Assembly: GCA_015183035.1 (NCBI GenBank)
Contig: JACZZP010000004.1
Location: forward strand, 2,170,001-2,234,000
From: Meloidogyne chitwoodi
Lineage: Eukaryota > Nematoda > Chromadorea > Rhabditida > Meloidogynidae
DNA: 64,000 nucleotides
Direction of reading: 5' to 3'
A program made the translations under genes and the position numbers. Positions 13,201 to 26,245 of this stretch are shown here, piece by piece. Below the pieces are notes generated by a model. It had not been told where the DNA came from. It was given only the letters and a program-made list of their open reading frames with translations, and made no database searches. How positions within the stretch are numbered: position 1 is the first letter of the stretch; every line of letters starts with the position of its first letter.

Positions 13201-14558
13201 TATTTTTCAATAATTTTTTTAAAATAATTTTAAAGGTCATATGCAGAGGATCTTGATACTTATTTGCCTTATTCTGATTGGATTTCTTTAAAAAAATTCA
13301 AGTTTTAATTAATTTTTATTTTTTTTTTAATTTTTAAAATTTATTTAAGAAAAGTTTGGGGTGCCTCAGCCTTCAAAGGAGCAGATGGTCCAATGCGTTT
13401 TTATTCAAATCCTATACATTATATTCGTAATCATGAATCTTGGATAGAACAAATGACTAGAGTTTATAAAGAATTTGATAAATTTGAGGTTTATTTCTAA
13501 TGAGACTCTAATGTCCAATAATTAAAAATTTTATAAAATTTAATTTTAAAGGGTTTGATAATTACTGGTTGGTCTCGTTATGATCATTTGGCTGTCCTCT
13601 GTGAGATATTTCCAATAGGATTGCCTACTCTTTCAATGTCTGCTGAAACAATACTCGCTGGAAGACCACTAAATGGACATTATAAAAAAACTTTTAAATT
13701 ATTACATTGTGAGGCACCGCATGAACCTGGATTTGCTTTTGGATGTGATTTTCCAGGAAAACGAGTATTATTTAATTAATTAATAATTTATTTATTTGGG
13801 TGTATTTTGAGTGCAACTTTTCTACTTTATGAGAACACCCCATTTATTCGCAAAAAAATTAATTTCTTCGATTCATCTTTGCTCTCACATTTCTAATTTT
13901 TAAAGTTTATTTTTTGATATTTGCGAATAGATGGGGTGTTCGAAAAGTTTCGGGTCTGTTGAGTCTCATTTTTTAAAACACTTTTAATCTTTTATCGAGT
14001 TAATCAAACTTTTCAAAGATTCGTTCCAATTTGTGTCTGAGACTCTATTTGACCTCAAATTCAATAAAAAATAAAAATATTTTTATTTTTTAGGTATATG
14101 AATTGATAAATGAATTTTCATCTTTTAGCCAACAATTAAAAAAATATATTGACACAGATTATGAATTTAATGGTTGGGTATCTGTTTTAACAGAAAATTG
14201 GAATTCTTCTTCACCAATGTATATTAGGGTATTTATTTTTAAATTTAATATTTATTTAATTAAATTATATTTTAAATTATATTTAAAGAAAATATTAACA
14301 TATATTGATTATTATTTAAAACCTCTTGAAAGAATTGAAAATGAATTAAGAAGTGAATTAAATAATTTATTTTATCAAGAAGCTATAGATGAATTTATTT
14401 TGACTTATATGAGTGAACATTTGCAATTTTTAAGAAAAAGAGAAAAAGCTGCACAAAAAATTTTAAAACAAAATGTATTTCCGAAAAGACCTTTTATTAA
14501 ATATCCAGCTACAAAACAGAAGTATATGAAGAAGAAGAAAAAAAATAATGAAATTTAA
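10291..14558 (+). CDS. GH20 beta-N-acetylhexosaminidase, membrane-anchored (HEXD-like)
   Basis: Removes terminal N-acetylhexosamine from glycans, in the secretory pathway by topology. Fifteen exons join in phase (first 10291-10322 with a good GTGAGT donor, then 10462-10643, 10686-10769, 10996-11120, 11442-11525, 11578-11715, 12086-12220, 12270-12346, 12609-12768, 13024-13118, 13236-13301, 13350-13488, 13552-13764, 14094-14228, 14289-14558), 644 residues. A basic N-terminus and a hydrophobic segment (residues 23-40) with no cleavage site suggest a type II signal anchor, then a polar stem, then the TIM barrel. The GH20 Asp-Glu dyad is in [12 protein letters not shown] (D297, E298). The domain resembles hexosaminidase D and the nematode HEX-2 to HEX-5 group rather than lysosomal HEX-1. 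The tail is Lys-rich. A second in-frame ATG (10481) after an AG acceptor is an alternative start if the gene is trans-spliced there. Confidence 0.88.
11241..11312 (+). repeat. degenerate tRNA-like sequence
   Basis: A-box-like GTGGTTAAGTGGTAGTG and a good B-box AGTTCGATCCCAC, but the anticodon arm is T-rich and unpaired. It sits in a hexosaminidase intron. tRNA pseudogene or SINE remnant. Confidence 0.55.
13833..13941. mobile_element. MITE-like inverted repeat, copy 1
   Basis: About 109 bp with near-perfect terminal inverted repeats: left GAACACCCCATTTATTCGCA, right the reverse complement of GAACACCCCATCTATTCGCA. It lies in the hexosaminidase intron 13765-14093. The same arms occur at 17480 and 55252. 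No transposase; non-autonomous element or hairpin repeat. Confidence 0.75.
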
Positions 14559-14644
14559 GTTCTTGTCTTGTGACCACTTTTTATAATATTTTTATTTAAT
14601 TTTAAAGTTAGACCTTCTATATAACATAATGATGGTAAAGGACG

Positions 14645-14766
14645 TTTCATCACCGCCAATTCAGAGTTACCCCCGTTTCAGAGTAGCCATTTCAGAGTAC
14701 AGCAAAAAGGACGTTTCAAGGTATACTGACTCAAAATCCACTGACTCTGAAACGGTGGTGATGAAT
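14645..14766. repeat. long imperfect palindrome
   Basis: Left arm TTTCATCACCGCCAATTCAG then AGT; right arm is close to its reverse complement (ACTCTGAAACGGTGGTGATG then AAT). The interior has further copies of TTTCAGAGTA. GC-richer than the surroundings. It resembles a MITE or foldback element; GTTTCATCACC also occurs alone at about 45594. Confidence 0.7.
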
Positions 14767-15009
14767 CGACCTTTTATCGCATATATTTTTATCTTTTGAT
14801 AAGATATATCTTATTAATTAAAAGATATAATATAAACTTTATATAGAAAGGTCTGACTAATTTCTCCTATTTTTAATGTATTCTCTTTCATTATTTTCTT
14901 TTTAAACTCTTCAAATCAAGTCATTACAATAATACTCGGGTCTTTTTCTCTTTAATTGTCTAAATGTTCAAAATAAATTTTGACTTTTTAGCATTTTGTC
15001 AATTTTATT

Positions 15010-15140
15010 AATGACGTTTTGAATGTCATCTCTTACTGGCATTTTGTCATTTTTCCCTTGCTGACATTTTGTCATTTTTCCTTGCTGACATTTTGTCATG
15101 GTTTCCCTAGTGACGTTTTGTCTGTTTCCCTTAGTGACGT
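15010..15140 (+). repeat. degenerate tandem repeat, TGACATTTTGTC unit
   Basis: About five units of 24-28 bp, each with TGACATTTTGTCAT or TGACGTTTTGTC followed by TTTCCCT. The translation is the repetitive open frame 15019-15216, which I do not consider coding. The core is related to the TTTTGTC / GACAAAATGG motif scattered elsewhere in the window. Confidence 0.75.
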
Positions 15141-15487
15141 TTTATCTTATTTTTGGATAACTCTAAGTTTTCGCGATGAACTGGCTTTCCTTAGAAGACA
15201 CTTTAATTTTTGGTAATATATTGATTTTTTAAATTTTCTAATTTTTCAGGAAATATTTCCGTCCAAAAAAAATCGATAAAATCAATATATTGATTTTTAA
15301 AAAGTTTATATTTTTAGGAAATAAATAAAATTATATTTACTTGGCAGATTAATGTTAAAACAATTTAGGACGAGATTTCTAAATTAAAAAACTTGGATAA
15401 TTACAAGTCACGGCGGTTATAATTGAGATCACATTAGTTTATTTATATAAATATAGATTCAGATTTAAGGCTTTTTTATATTCTTTC

Positions 15488-18400
15488 TTAATTCATCCAT
15501 CGTGCACAATTTGGAGCACCACATAGACATGGTATTTTCTTATTTACTTCTTCAATTTCAACTGAAAATTAAAACTTTTTAACTATTTAAAAAAATTATT
15601 AATTTATTAAGTATTAAAAATTCAAAAAAGACAAAAGGTAAGATTCCTTCAATATAAAAGAGATAGATACTAGATGGCATCGAACCAGGCCCTTTAACTT
15701 TTGCAGCCGACAACACTAACCACTATACCACAAAGACAACTAACGTATTCCCGTTAAAAATAACTTAAATACATGTAAATTATCTGACTGTGAGAGAAAT
15801 AACCCTTAAAAAGTGCCCAATCTCCATACAAATTAATTATTAAATAATTAAACCTACATTGATAATCATATGTTAACTGAAAAAAAACAATTAAAATTTT
15901 ATAAAAAAATATAAAAATAAAAAACCTCTTCTCCAGCTTTTATTGGTCTATTAGCAAATATAACAATTTTACTATCTTCATTAATTGTTAATATTTTTGT
16001 TCCACAATTTGGATCACAGGAATGATTTATATAACGAGCAAGACCACCTTTTTAAAAAATATATTTTATTAATTATTTAATTTAAATTACCAGCCATAGT
16101 AGCATCAACAACCCAATCAACATCTATTCTAAACATATATTCACCTCTATTTTGTTCAATATAACGTTTTTGACGCATTTCACAAACCTTTAATAAAAGT
16201 TTTTAATCTCAAATTTAAAATTAAAAAAAAACCTCATTCCTTATCATTTCACCCAAATATTCAATAATCATTTGATTCATATCCAAATCTCTTTTTGCAT
16301 ATAATCCTAATCCTTGAATTCCTGAACGTGCCAAATAAACATTTTCTTTCCATTCTTTTTTCATTTCTCTATATTGTGATATTAAAATAGCTTGTTCATT
16401 ATTATTATTATTATTTCTAAAATATAATGAAGAAGATTGTTGTTGTAGCAACATTCTTTCACTAATTCCAGAAGTTTTATATGCTTTTTTAGTTTCTTCA
16501 TCCATTTTTGATAAATTAAAATAACGTAGAGAAGCACTTCTTGCTTTAAAAAAATTATATTTTAGAGGACCTTCCTTTAAAAAATTAAAAAAAAATTCCA
16601 AACCTCTTCCTTCACGAGATACAACTGCCGCTTCGATTGAAAATGCAGTCTTTACTTCCATTTTATTTGGTGAATTACTAATTATTGGTTTATGTTTACG
16701 TTTTACTAAAGTTCTAAAACATGGTTCACAACGAGCACAACCAGAAGGATTTTCAGCTAAAGGCCTATTTAAAAAATATATTTTAATAAATAAATTAAAA
16801 AAACATACAAATCCATTAAAGGAGTTCCTCCATGTTTAAAAGTATAAGTATAAATTTGATCAATTCCAGGTAACTTTAAAAGAAAATATTTTATTTAAAA
16901 AATATTACTCTTACAGATTCAAGCATTTTACTAATTGAAGGTTCATTAAATCCAAATAAAGTTTCTCCACTTGATTGATTTGGAAAGAATTTTAACATAT
17001 TTAAACCTTTATTATTTTGTCTCAATTTATTTATTAATTCTTGTATTGGTCTCCAACATATTGTAGGATCATTTCCAATATATTCTAAACATTCATTATT
17101 ATTTGATGATTTTGTTGTTATTATAAAACATGGTTTTTCACATTTTTCAATAATTTTGCATTGATAAAACATTTTATTATTTTCAAAAAGATCAGAAATT
17201 GACCAAAAAATACGAGTAATTGAATATCCAATCTAATTAAAAAAAATAAATTTAATTATTCCACCCTATTTTTGGGACATGTACATATCGTCGAACAAAA
17301 TTGCACGACATTTCGCACTACGGCAAAAAACTACATTCCGTTTACCCGAGCCTACGATTTTTTGCCGTTGGGACGAAATGTCGTGCTTTTTCTATTGACG
17401 AAATGTCTGGACACGTATTTTTCGCAAAGAAATAAACCAAAATAAATATAACAAGGGAAGAGAATTAGAGAACAACTATACTCCCCATTTATTCGCAGGA
17501 AAATAATTTACAACCAAAACTGAATTAAAAGTAAAATATTTTTTGCGAATAAATGGTACTCCTAAAGTAGACAATTTCCATAAATTTTAGCAATTAAAAA
17601 TAGAGGTTAATTAATGTAAAAAATAATAATTTTAAATAAAAAATAACCGGAAAAATATAATCTGAGGTAATAAAAGTTTTTAGTTGTTCAGGCAGCAATT
17701 GACCAATTTTATGGAATATAAGTGAACTAAAAAAATAAATTTAAAAAAAATATATATAAATTATTTTTACCCAACACGCATTAACATTTCTGTAGGATAA
17801 GAATGATTAAATATTTTTGAAAGTAATTGATTTTCTTCTCTTTGGACAAAAAGTCGTTTTAAAGCATCTAATCGATTAATAAGAAAGTCTTGTCTAATCT
17901 CATGATTTGAGCAAAAGAAAGTCTTTAAAAAATTAAAAATAATAATTTACAAATTTAATTAAAAAACCTTGTCTTTAAGAAAATGACCATTTGAATTTTT
18001 TGCACAACGCAAATGAAAAGCAAAATCTTTATTTATACAATCAAGTTTATAGCAACGAATTGATGCTCCTTTTTTATTACAAATTTTACATTCAACCTTT
18101 TCTGCTTTACGTAGAGCAATGTCTACATTAACTAATGCACCCTAAAATTAAATTAAAAAAATAAATCTTTTTTTTTAAAGAAAAAATGTATATAAATATA
18201 GGGAGTAATTCCCAAACAAGAACAAGTGAGATAAAAGGCGGAGAATGAAGAATTTTCATATAGGGCACAATTCAATAAATAAAAATAATGAGAATAAGGG
18301 AGAAAAAATTAGAAGATCAACCCTAATAAATAAAATTCTTATTCAAACTCCTTCCCAATATTTTTTTCTCTTTTTCATGTCTATAACTTATTAAATTAAA

Positions 18401-21400
18401 AAAAACCTCTTCAGTAACATGTACTTCAGCTGACCATAAAGCACAATTTACATGAACCCATTCATTAGCATCAATATTTAACAAACGTCCAGCTAATTCT
18501 TGATCTCCATCACCAACTTCTCCACAAAAAGAACAATATCTAGTGTCTTCATTTCTAAGAATTTCGTATTTTTTATTTGCTGTTCTAAGATAAATTGAGT
18601 CAAATTTCTTTAAAAAATAATTATTAAAAATTAAAAAAAAATCCTTCAAAAAAAAACCTTTTTAACTTCATCTCGTTGTCGATTGAAAGAATTAAGCAAT
18701 TCTATATCACATCTAGTCCATCCATGTCCTTTCCATTTATACTCTTTATTTAATAAACGTTTTTGTTTGTCTATTCCTGATTGAATTAAAGCTGTCAATT
18801 CTGAACATTTTAATTTAAATTCTCTTGGAAGATTTCCATCTTCTCCTGAAGGAATATTTGAAATTAAATTATCTTCAGAAGAAAGTCCTTGAGGATGTGG
18901 ATTAAGTCCAGCATTTATTCTTTTAGCAAAATTATCAACACTTATTTGACGCAAAACTTCCATTGTTTCCTATTAAAATTTATTTTTATTATTTATTAAA
19001 ATTAAATTTAAAAATAAAACCTCATCAACACAACGCTCAGCTATTCCCAATAATTCAACAGTTAAAGGAATACGACGATCAGCCAAAAATGTAAAGTAAC
19101 AAGGCATTGAACAAAATGTCGTTATTTTTGTTTGCTAAAATTTAAAATATTATAATTTAAAAAAATGTAAAAAAAAAAAATTGAAAAACCTGTTCATTAA
19201 AAAGTCCAAGATTAGAAGAAAGTTCTTCAATAGGTCGTTTTTCTGGTGGTATTAATTCACCACATTTTTTACAAATAATTAAAGAAGAATTTTTATCATT
19301 TCTATTAATATTATTATCTAAAACTTGTAAAGAAGAAGAATTTGTTGTAGTTGTTATTTGTTGTTGTGTTGTTGTTGTTGATGGTGAAATAGGTGTTTGT
19401 GGAGGAGTTTCTAATTGAACTGCTGATATTTGATCTAATCCTAATAATTTTTGAAGATTTTTAAGCATATCTTCACGCATCATAACAGAAGGATCAAAAT
19501 CAATAATAACTTCAACTTCACGTTCCAAAGGATTAAATTCCTAGAAAAAAATAATTTTTGATGTTTTTCTAATTAAAAACTCAATCGGTTAAAATTGTCT
19601 TTAATTGATCAAAAAATCCATATAAATTATTTTCAACTCACAGTTATCCAAAAAATTATTTTATTAATATAAAAACCTCTTCAAATCGGGACCAATGTGG
19701 CTCTATTGGAACTTCAACTTCAGGACCATTTCCTCCCAGTAAAGAAACTGAGCGAAGAAGTCTAGAACGGTCAGCTATACTATCAACAGAAAGATTTGTC
19801 CAGTCAATTTTCCCAGTTTCTTTGATTTTATCTGTAAATTCAGTTCCAAATTCTAAAGCATCAGATGATGTAGTAGCAACAAGGTCTTCGTCGTCAAAAC
19901 TAAAAATAATGAGAGAAGATAAGAAAATTATAGAAAAGAAATTCCCATTCTTTTTTAATAATAATTAAATAAAATTAAAAAATACTTTTCAAGCATATCC
20001 AAATCAACAGATTGACAAATTTCATTCATTGTAGGAGGAAAAAAGAATTCTTCTTCAATAAAATCGCCTCGATTTGTTTCCAAATCTTCATAAAAATCAG
20101 GCATAAAAGGAAGACTAAAATGAAAGAATTTCGTTTAAAAAAAATTTTTTTTACGTGAATTCTCCAACATTAACATTTTTATTAAGCATTTCATCACAAC
20201 CACCAGGATTATCAGGCATACCAATTTGGTTAGGATATTTTAATATATGTCGATCATTTATTTGATATTGCTCTAATGAAGTAACAATTGGAGGTAATGA
20301 ATTTAACTTAAAAAAAAAAGAAAATAAAATAATAAAAGATTATTAGATTAATTCTTTATAATTTTGGCAATTATTTAAGCTCAAGTAATTTTTTTTTAAA
20401 TACCTAAAATTAAAAAAAAACTAACAGAATCTTTTATTCGAAGTTGCGTTTTTTCAAAATCATCTTTTAAATCTGCACTCGACTCCCGACATTTATTCTG
20501 TTTTTGACCTCTTTTTTTGCCTCTTAAAGAGTCACCATCTAAAAATATTTAAATATTATTTTTACAACATTTAAAAGAAAACCTCTAGATTTAGAAATAA
20601 TTAAATTTTGTTCTTGTTGTTGTTGTGTAAATAAAATTCTTTTAATAAAAAGAGCATCTGATACTTTATTTAAACTATTAAAATTAATAGAAACTGTGTG
20701 TACAAGTCCATCAATAACATCATAAACATCTTTTTCGTGTTGATTTTGTAAACTTGAAAATGCAATTTTTCCAAGAATTTGAGAACGTATATGCTCGAGA
20801 GGAAGCTTTAAAAAAATATTTTAATTTAATTTTTTTAATTTAAATATTAAAAAAAAACCTTTTTCCTTTTTCTCCCTCGTGTTGGTTTTATTGGATGAAA
20901 TGAAGCTGTAACTGAATTTTCAAAAGAAGAAGAATTTTTAGGTAAAAATTGTTGCAATTGATCACCACTCGAATCAAATGATGGTTGTTGTAAATTATTA
21001 AATGTTGGTTGTTGTTGTTGTTGCATTAAACATTTGGAATAATATTGTGGAGACACTGATGATGATGATGAGGGCAAAAATATTTGTTGATTTTGATCAA
21101 AAGAAGAATTTTGTTGTTTTGATGCCAAAATTGTTGTTGTTGTTCCTTCTCCTTTTAATAATAATAATTGTTGTTGTTTTCCCAAATACATTTTAAGTCG
21201 TTGTCTCCCAGCATCTACAATCTTTTGTTGATCTTGTATAGCATTTTTTGTAGCATTTAAATTAGCTTCTACTTCAGTTAAATCACCAGTTCCACGTCTT
21301 GGTGGAAGAGGAAGAGCTGTTATTTCTTCATTAGAAAGTTGAGGAGAAGTAACTGTTGCTGGTGATTGTTGTCTTTTAATTAAAAGTCTTTGTTTAGCAG

Positions 21401-24400
21401 CTAATGCACGCTTAGCTTTCTTCATTTTTTCAATTTTTTCCTCTTCAATTCTTAATTCTTCTTTTAATTCAATTGCTCGCCCATCAAAAAACATTTGTTG
21501 TTGTTGTTGATCAACAAATGTTGGATTACTTATTGGACGTTTTTCTTCTGATAAAGTTTTATCAATTCCATAAAAAGTAGAAAATGAACAAGTACCAGTC
21601 GAATGATTTGATAATTGCTGTAAATTGAATATTAAATTAAATATTTGTTTTAAAGTCAAATAATTTTTCTCAAAAATCGTAAAATTAAACTTTTTGTTCC
21701 ATAAAATATATTTTTGTTCAAAATTAAAAATAAAAACAAACGTCAGTCATCGCTAAATCATCTCGAAACGAACTAGAAGCGCTTATATTCATTTCCAAAG
21801 AGCTTTCTTTTTTTTTAGAAACATTTTCAATTTGACAATGAGACGATGAAATTGTTGCTAATTCAGAGGTTTGAATATTATTATTGCTTTCTTTTATTAT
21901 AGTATTAAAATTATTTTGTTCAAAATATTGTTTTTGTTGTTGACTTAAAGAATTTGTAACAACTTTTCTTGATCTTCTTCTAGGTGTTGGACAATTAAGT
22001 CGATTTTTCCGTGCCAATTCAACAAATCTATTTTTTTAATAAATAAATTAATTTTAATTAGTCACATAAATTCATACTCTTGACGTTTTTCAGGATTTAA
22101 TTCACGCCAAATTTTATTTATTTGTCGAACACGGTCAGACCACAAAGGAATTTTTTCTTTTAGATTTGGATGTTGAATCTTTAGAAATATTAGGAAAAAA
22201 TAAAATAATTTAAATTACAAACATTTGCATAAAGAACAGCTGCTTTTGTTGCTTTATCTCCTAGTGGTTCATCTTCTTCCCAACGTTCAACAGCTAAAGA
22301 ACTTGCACTTAACCTTTGTTGTTCAATTAGTTTAGGTTCACTCATCTAAATGTAAAAAATAATAATAAATTAAAAAATTTTAAATAAACCGAATGATGAA
22401 TATTTGAAGTATTTTGTGAAACAGACTCAATACTGTTATTTTGTTGAATTCTACTTTGCGTTCGAATGGTTGATGCTGAAGGCGGGGAACATATTTCAGG
22501 AGCAATAGTTATTAAGCTAGATGAACTTCCCGCATTAAAACCTTAAAACAATTTTATTATAATTTCAATATTCAACTAAAAATGATTTAATTAAAATATA
22601 CCATCCAATGAATCAATATTTTCAGCTGCAACAGCAGAAGCAATTGCTACATCCTCTTCTTCACATACAATTAAATCAGTAAAATCCAAATTTTCCATAT
22701 CTAAACCAATATCGTCAACTAAAGGAATATCATCTAACATATCCATTTCTTGTTCATTACGTAAAAGTTCAGCCGAATGTTCTAAAAAATAAACATTATA
22801 AAATCACAAATGTTTAAAAAAATAACCTGAAAGTTCAGTTCCAAATTTTCCAGCATCTATAGCATTTGAAGAAATTGATTTGTTAAATTCAACAAGTAAA
22901 GGTTCTTCAACGTTTTGTTCTGCTAGGGAACGACTTTCAACTGCAGCAACACCAAAAAATGATTCCTAAAATTATCCAGTTATTTTTAAGACAATCAAAA
23001 AATAGAATAAAATAAAAAAAAATAAAAGGAAAATAATTAAAAATTTAGAAACCTGTATATTTGCAGGATAAGCATCTTCTAATTGAGGTTTTCTTGATTT
23101 TCTGGGACGTCGTATTCGTGGCTTTCCACTTATTCCACCAATCATTCCAGTATTTGAAGTAGAAGAAACAATATTACATTTATCTTCTTCCATTTGCAAA
23201 GGAGATCCTTCTTCTTCTAATTGAGGAGAAAATCCAGTTGAAGAACCAAAAGATTGAGAACGGCTGTTAATACCTCCACTCTTTGAATGACGTACAGTAT
23301 ATCCTCCAACTCCTAATTTTAAAACACGACGACCAGGACCTCCACCTCCTCCACGCATATAAATACCACCACCACGTCCACGCATTGATGAAATTGTTGA
23401 AGGGGAAAATTGTTCACGAAAATTTTGATTTTCTTCATTTATTTCATCGTCTAAAACAAATTTTTTTAATCATATTAATAAGAAAAGAAACCTTGTTCAC
23501 TGGTCAAAGAACGTATATGTTCATTAATTCCACCAATAAAGGCAAGACGGCGGAAATTATTTATTCCTCCATTTAATTGTTCTGCCATAGATTTGCTGAC
23601 CATTACATTATCAATAACAACAGGAATATTCAATGCATCAACTTAAAAATAAGAAAATAAAATTTTGGAAAAGAAACCCTTCTCAAAATACTTTAATTCA
23701 TTACCATTGGAATGACTTGAACGTCATAGTACGATTTCATAAACTAAAACCTAACCAACTACACCACTGTTTAATTATCAAATCTTTAATAATATCTAAC
23801 TAAAAAGTTTTTTTTTATTTTAAAATTTTCTTTTCTAGTAAGGTATTATGCTCTACCATTATTTATTCGAGCACTTATAGTTAAAATTTTATTACAAAAA
23901 GATTGAGGTCTGCAAAATGAGCATCGAAATGCATTATCTGCTGCATTTTCTGAAGCTTCTTCACTTCCATGTCCTTCACAACGTCCATGAAACCATCTAA
24001 ATATTTTATAATTATAATTTTTAAATTAAAAAAAACTTTAGACAACGCTGGCATTTAATCATTAAATCTCCAATTTCATAAAAGCAATGACATTTTGGAC
24101 ATTTTCTCATAGAATAACAAATTTCACAATAACCCTCACAACGTTGAAGATATTCAGTTGTTGGTAATGTTCCTTTTGAAGTTTTTACTTGAGCATTACA
24201 TCTAGCACAAGCTGAACACCATTTACATCGCCATGATCCCAAAGGAATACAACCAAGTGGAGGATCCAAACAATAAGTATGATAAGAAATATCACACTCA
24301 TCACAGAGCAATAAATTTGACTGAAATTTTTTAATTATTTGACCTGTTAATTTAAAAAAAAATAACCTCATCATCACCATTTCCACATCCCTCACAAACG

Positions 24401-26059
24401 GTACAACCAAGACAACGCCATCCCCTTTTAATTAATGTCACGCTCAACTAATAATCATTTTTTGACATTTTAATAATTAAAAAAATTATTTAAAAACCTT
24501 TTCGTGAATAGAGACGCAATATGTGTGAAAAGATTGGGCACAAGACATGCAGGAAATCATTGTTCCTATATATTAAAAAAAATTTAAAATAAAAAAATAA
24601 AAAAACCTTCTAATCCTTTTCCAATACTTCCACAAATTAAACATAAATTTGGATATTCACTCATAAATTTGTCTCCAACACTTGTAACAACTGCTGTTCT
24701 AATGTAGTCATTGCTCTTTTGATCTTCTACACTATTTTTTGAAGTTCCTTTACCATCTTCAAAATTAGCTCTTTGTTGATTGATAATATCACGTCGAGAG
24801 TTTGTTAATGCAGTTGTATACATACTAACCAGTTTTCCACCTCTACCACCACCACTTGTTGTATTTCGACGGCCACGACCATTTCCTTAACAAAAATAAA
24901 ATTTTCTCTATAAAATAATCGTTTACATCGGAAAAACAAGATTTCTTATCGTGAGAATTAAAAGAAAAATTGAGAAACAAACCTTTATACGAAAAAAATA
25001 CAAACCTTTAGCACCTTTTCCACGCCCTTTCTTTCCAGAAACTCGTTGTTCTTGTGGTTCCAAATATGTTTCATTTTCAGTCAATTTTGTCATATAAGAA
25101 ACAACTGGTGGTTTGCCTCCCGAACGAGTTTTCATTGGAGTATGACGTGAAAAATTTAAAGTTAAAGAAGACTTTCCACGCATTCCACGAGTTGTTGTTT
25201 CAATACGACGATTTGAACTTAAAATAGAAAAAATTGTTTAAACTTAAATAGAAACCTGGGAGGTTGATATTCATCATTATCGCTATAAACTTCATCAGGT
25301 TGTGGTGTTGGAGTTTCTGATCCACGAATGCTATTACTTGCTGTTGAAGGTGACGGATCATGAGGAGTTGAAATATTTGAATATTGGTCAATTTTTTCGC
25401 TTGTTCCTTGTTTGGAAGAGGAAGGTTTATTCAGCGTTGAAGATGTGCTGCTAATTTGTAAAAAATTCTCCAATTTTCTAGATGAGCTCGTAACAACAAT
25501 TTCATCATCAGAAAAATCGCCAAAGCTAGACCCTGGTAACATTGTACAGGAAAGCATTTCATCACCACCAACTAAAGGACCCTTTCGACAAGATAAGCAT
25601 CTATAAGTGCCAAATTCTTCACTTTCATTGTCACATATAAAGTGAATATACCTAAGAATTTGAATTAAGACATTAAAAAAGTCATTTTTTGGATTAAAAG
25701 TAAATTTAAAAAATCCCCTAAACTAAAAGCTCTTACTTCTTACAACTAGAGCATTTTCTCGCTTCTTTAATTCTATCAATTTGAAGTAAAACTCCACAAA
25801 TTGAACATTTTATTTCAGTAGAGGATGATGAAAATTGTTCAACTGATTTAAAGGAGAAAGACTGCGATTTTTGTGAAGAATCAGCATTTGGACGATTTCT
25901 ACTTCTAAAAAATAAAAATTAAACAAAAAACTTTCAAAAATAATACGCTAAAAGTGCAGCAACTTGATCAATTCTATTACGCTTTTTATTTGGTTCTGAT
26001 AAAGTAGAAATTGGTTTTTGTGAATGAAATAATTCGTCAGTCATATCTTCATCATCCAT
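15488..26059 (-). CDS. set-16: MLL3/MLL4-type histone H3K4 methyltransferase (SET-16)
   Basis: Nuclear catalytic subunit of the MLL3/4 COMPASS-like complex. The start is ATG at 26059 ([10 protein letters not shown]), the stop at 15488-15490. Order on the minus strand: a PHD-type zinc finger (about 25850-25600, CSICG...CSSC...YRCLSC); a Ser-rich and Arg/Gly-rich linker; a PHD cluster (about 24660-23860) with [18 protein letters not shown]; an HMG box (about 22340-22075, [13 protein letters not shown]); a Gln-rich coiled coil (21640-20861); an extended PHD (18600-17900, CALWSAEV...FAFHLRCA); FYRN (17730-17200); FYRC (17172-16810); SET (16400-15858) with NHSCDPNC and ELTYDY; and post-[16 protein letters not shown]. 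This exact order is diagnostic of KMT2C/D rather than KMT2A/B. It seems shorter than the 2,475 residues I recall for C. elegans SET-16. There are about 25 exons, including a 19-nt one. An AG acceptor precedes the ATG at about 26090, so a 5' UTR intron or trans-splicing is possible. Confidence 0.93.
15669..15742 (-). repeat. degenerate tRNA-like sequence
   Basis: Minus strand reads TTTGTGGTATAGTGGTTAGT (A box) and GGTTCGATGCC (B box), but the anticodon stem does not pair and the acceptor arms do not match. It lies in the last SET-16 introns. tRNA pseudogene or SINE. Confidence 0.6.
17303..17386. repeat. GC-richer hairpin with matched arms
   Basis: Left arm GCACGACATTTCGCACTACG, then GCAAAAAACTAC. 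The right arm is GATTTTTTGCCGTTGGGACG, then AAATGTCGTGC. The outer 13 bp (GCACGACATTTCG) pair perfectly. A further GACGAAATGTC copy follows at about 17397. It is in the SET-16 intron between the FYRN exons and can be read as a foldback element. Confidence 0.75.
17480..17562. mobile_element. MITE-like inverted repeat, copy 3
   Basis: Arms ACTCCCCATTTATTCGCAGG and the reverse complement of GGAGTACCATTTATTCGCAA, about 83 bp long. Same family as 13833 and 55252, slightly more diverged. In a SET-16 intron. Confidence 0.7.
23702..23772 (-). repeat. degenerate tRNA-like sequence
   Basis: Minus strand CAGTGGTGTAGTTGGTTAGG (A box) and CGTTCAAGTCATTCC (B box). The stems are broken. In a SET-16 intron between the PHD cluster and the preceding exon. 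Confidence 0.5.
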
Positions 26060-26187
26060 CAAAAGTGTAAAAATATGTAAATTTCCTAAAATTAAATAGA
26101 TTATTAATTTAAAAATAAAGAAAAATTAGTAACTTTTAATGAAAGAATAAAATTAAAAATTTGTGAATAACACTTTAAAGAAAAAAT

Positions 26188-26245
26188 AATGACAAATTGT
26201 CAACAGTATGAAAAGCTACAAAAGGGTCAAAAAACTGGAAAGTCT
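26188..26245 (+). repeat. direct repeat, left copy, flanking the F-box gene
   Basis: Core CTACAAAAGGGTCAAAAAAC preceded by GACAAATTGTCAACAGT. The second copy is at 28465-28525 in the same orientation. The pair brackets the F-box-like gene 26515-28152. Confidence 0.65.

Larger units (their letters stand above)
14559..15487. other. intergenic, convergent gene ends with repeats
   Basis: Between the 3' ends of the hexosaminidase (+) and SET-16 (-). It holds a palindrome (14645-14766) and a degenerate tandem array (15010-15140), described separately. No gene seen. Confidence 0.6.

Noticed and set aside
15019..15216. Repetitive 65-codon open frame (HFSLLTFCH repeats)
   Set aside because: Produced by the TGACATTTTGTC tandem repeat; no start context or splice sites.
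16562..16620. Possible short intron in the SET-16 exon before the SET domain
   Set aside because: Removing the 29-nt GTTTGG...TTAAAG segment shifts the frame to a stop; reading straight through stays open into the SET domain.
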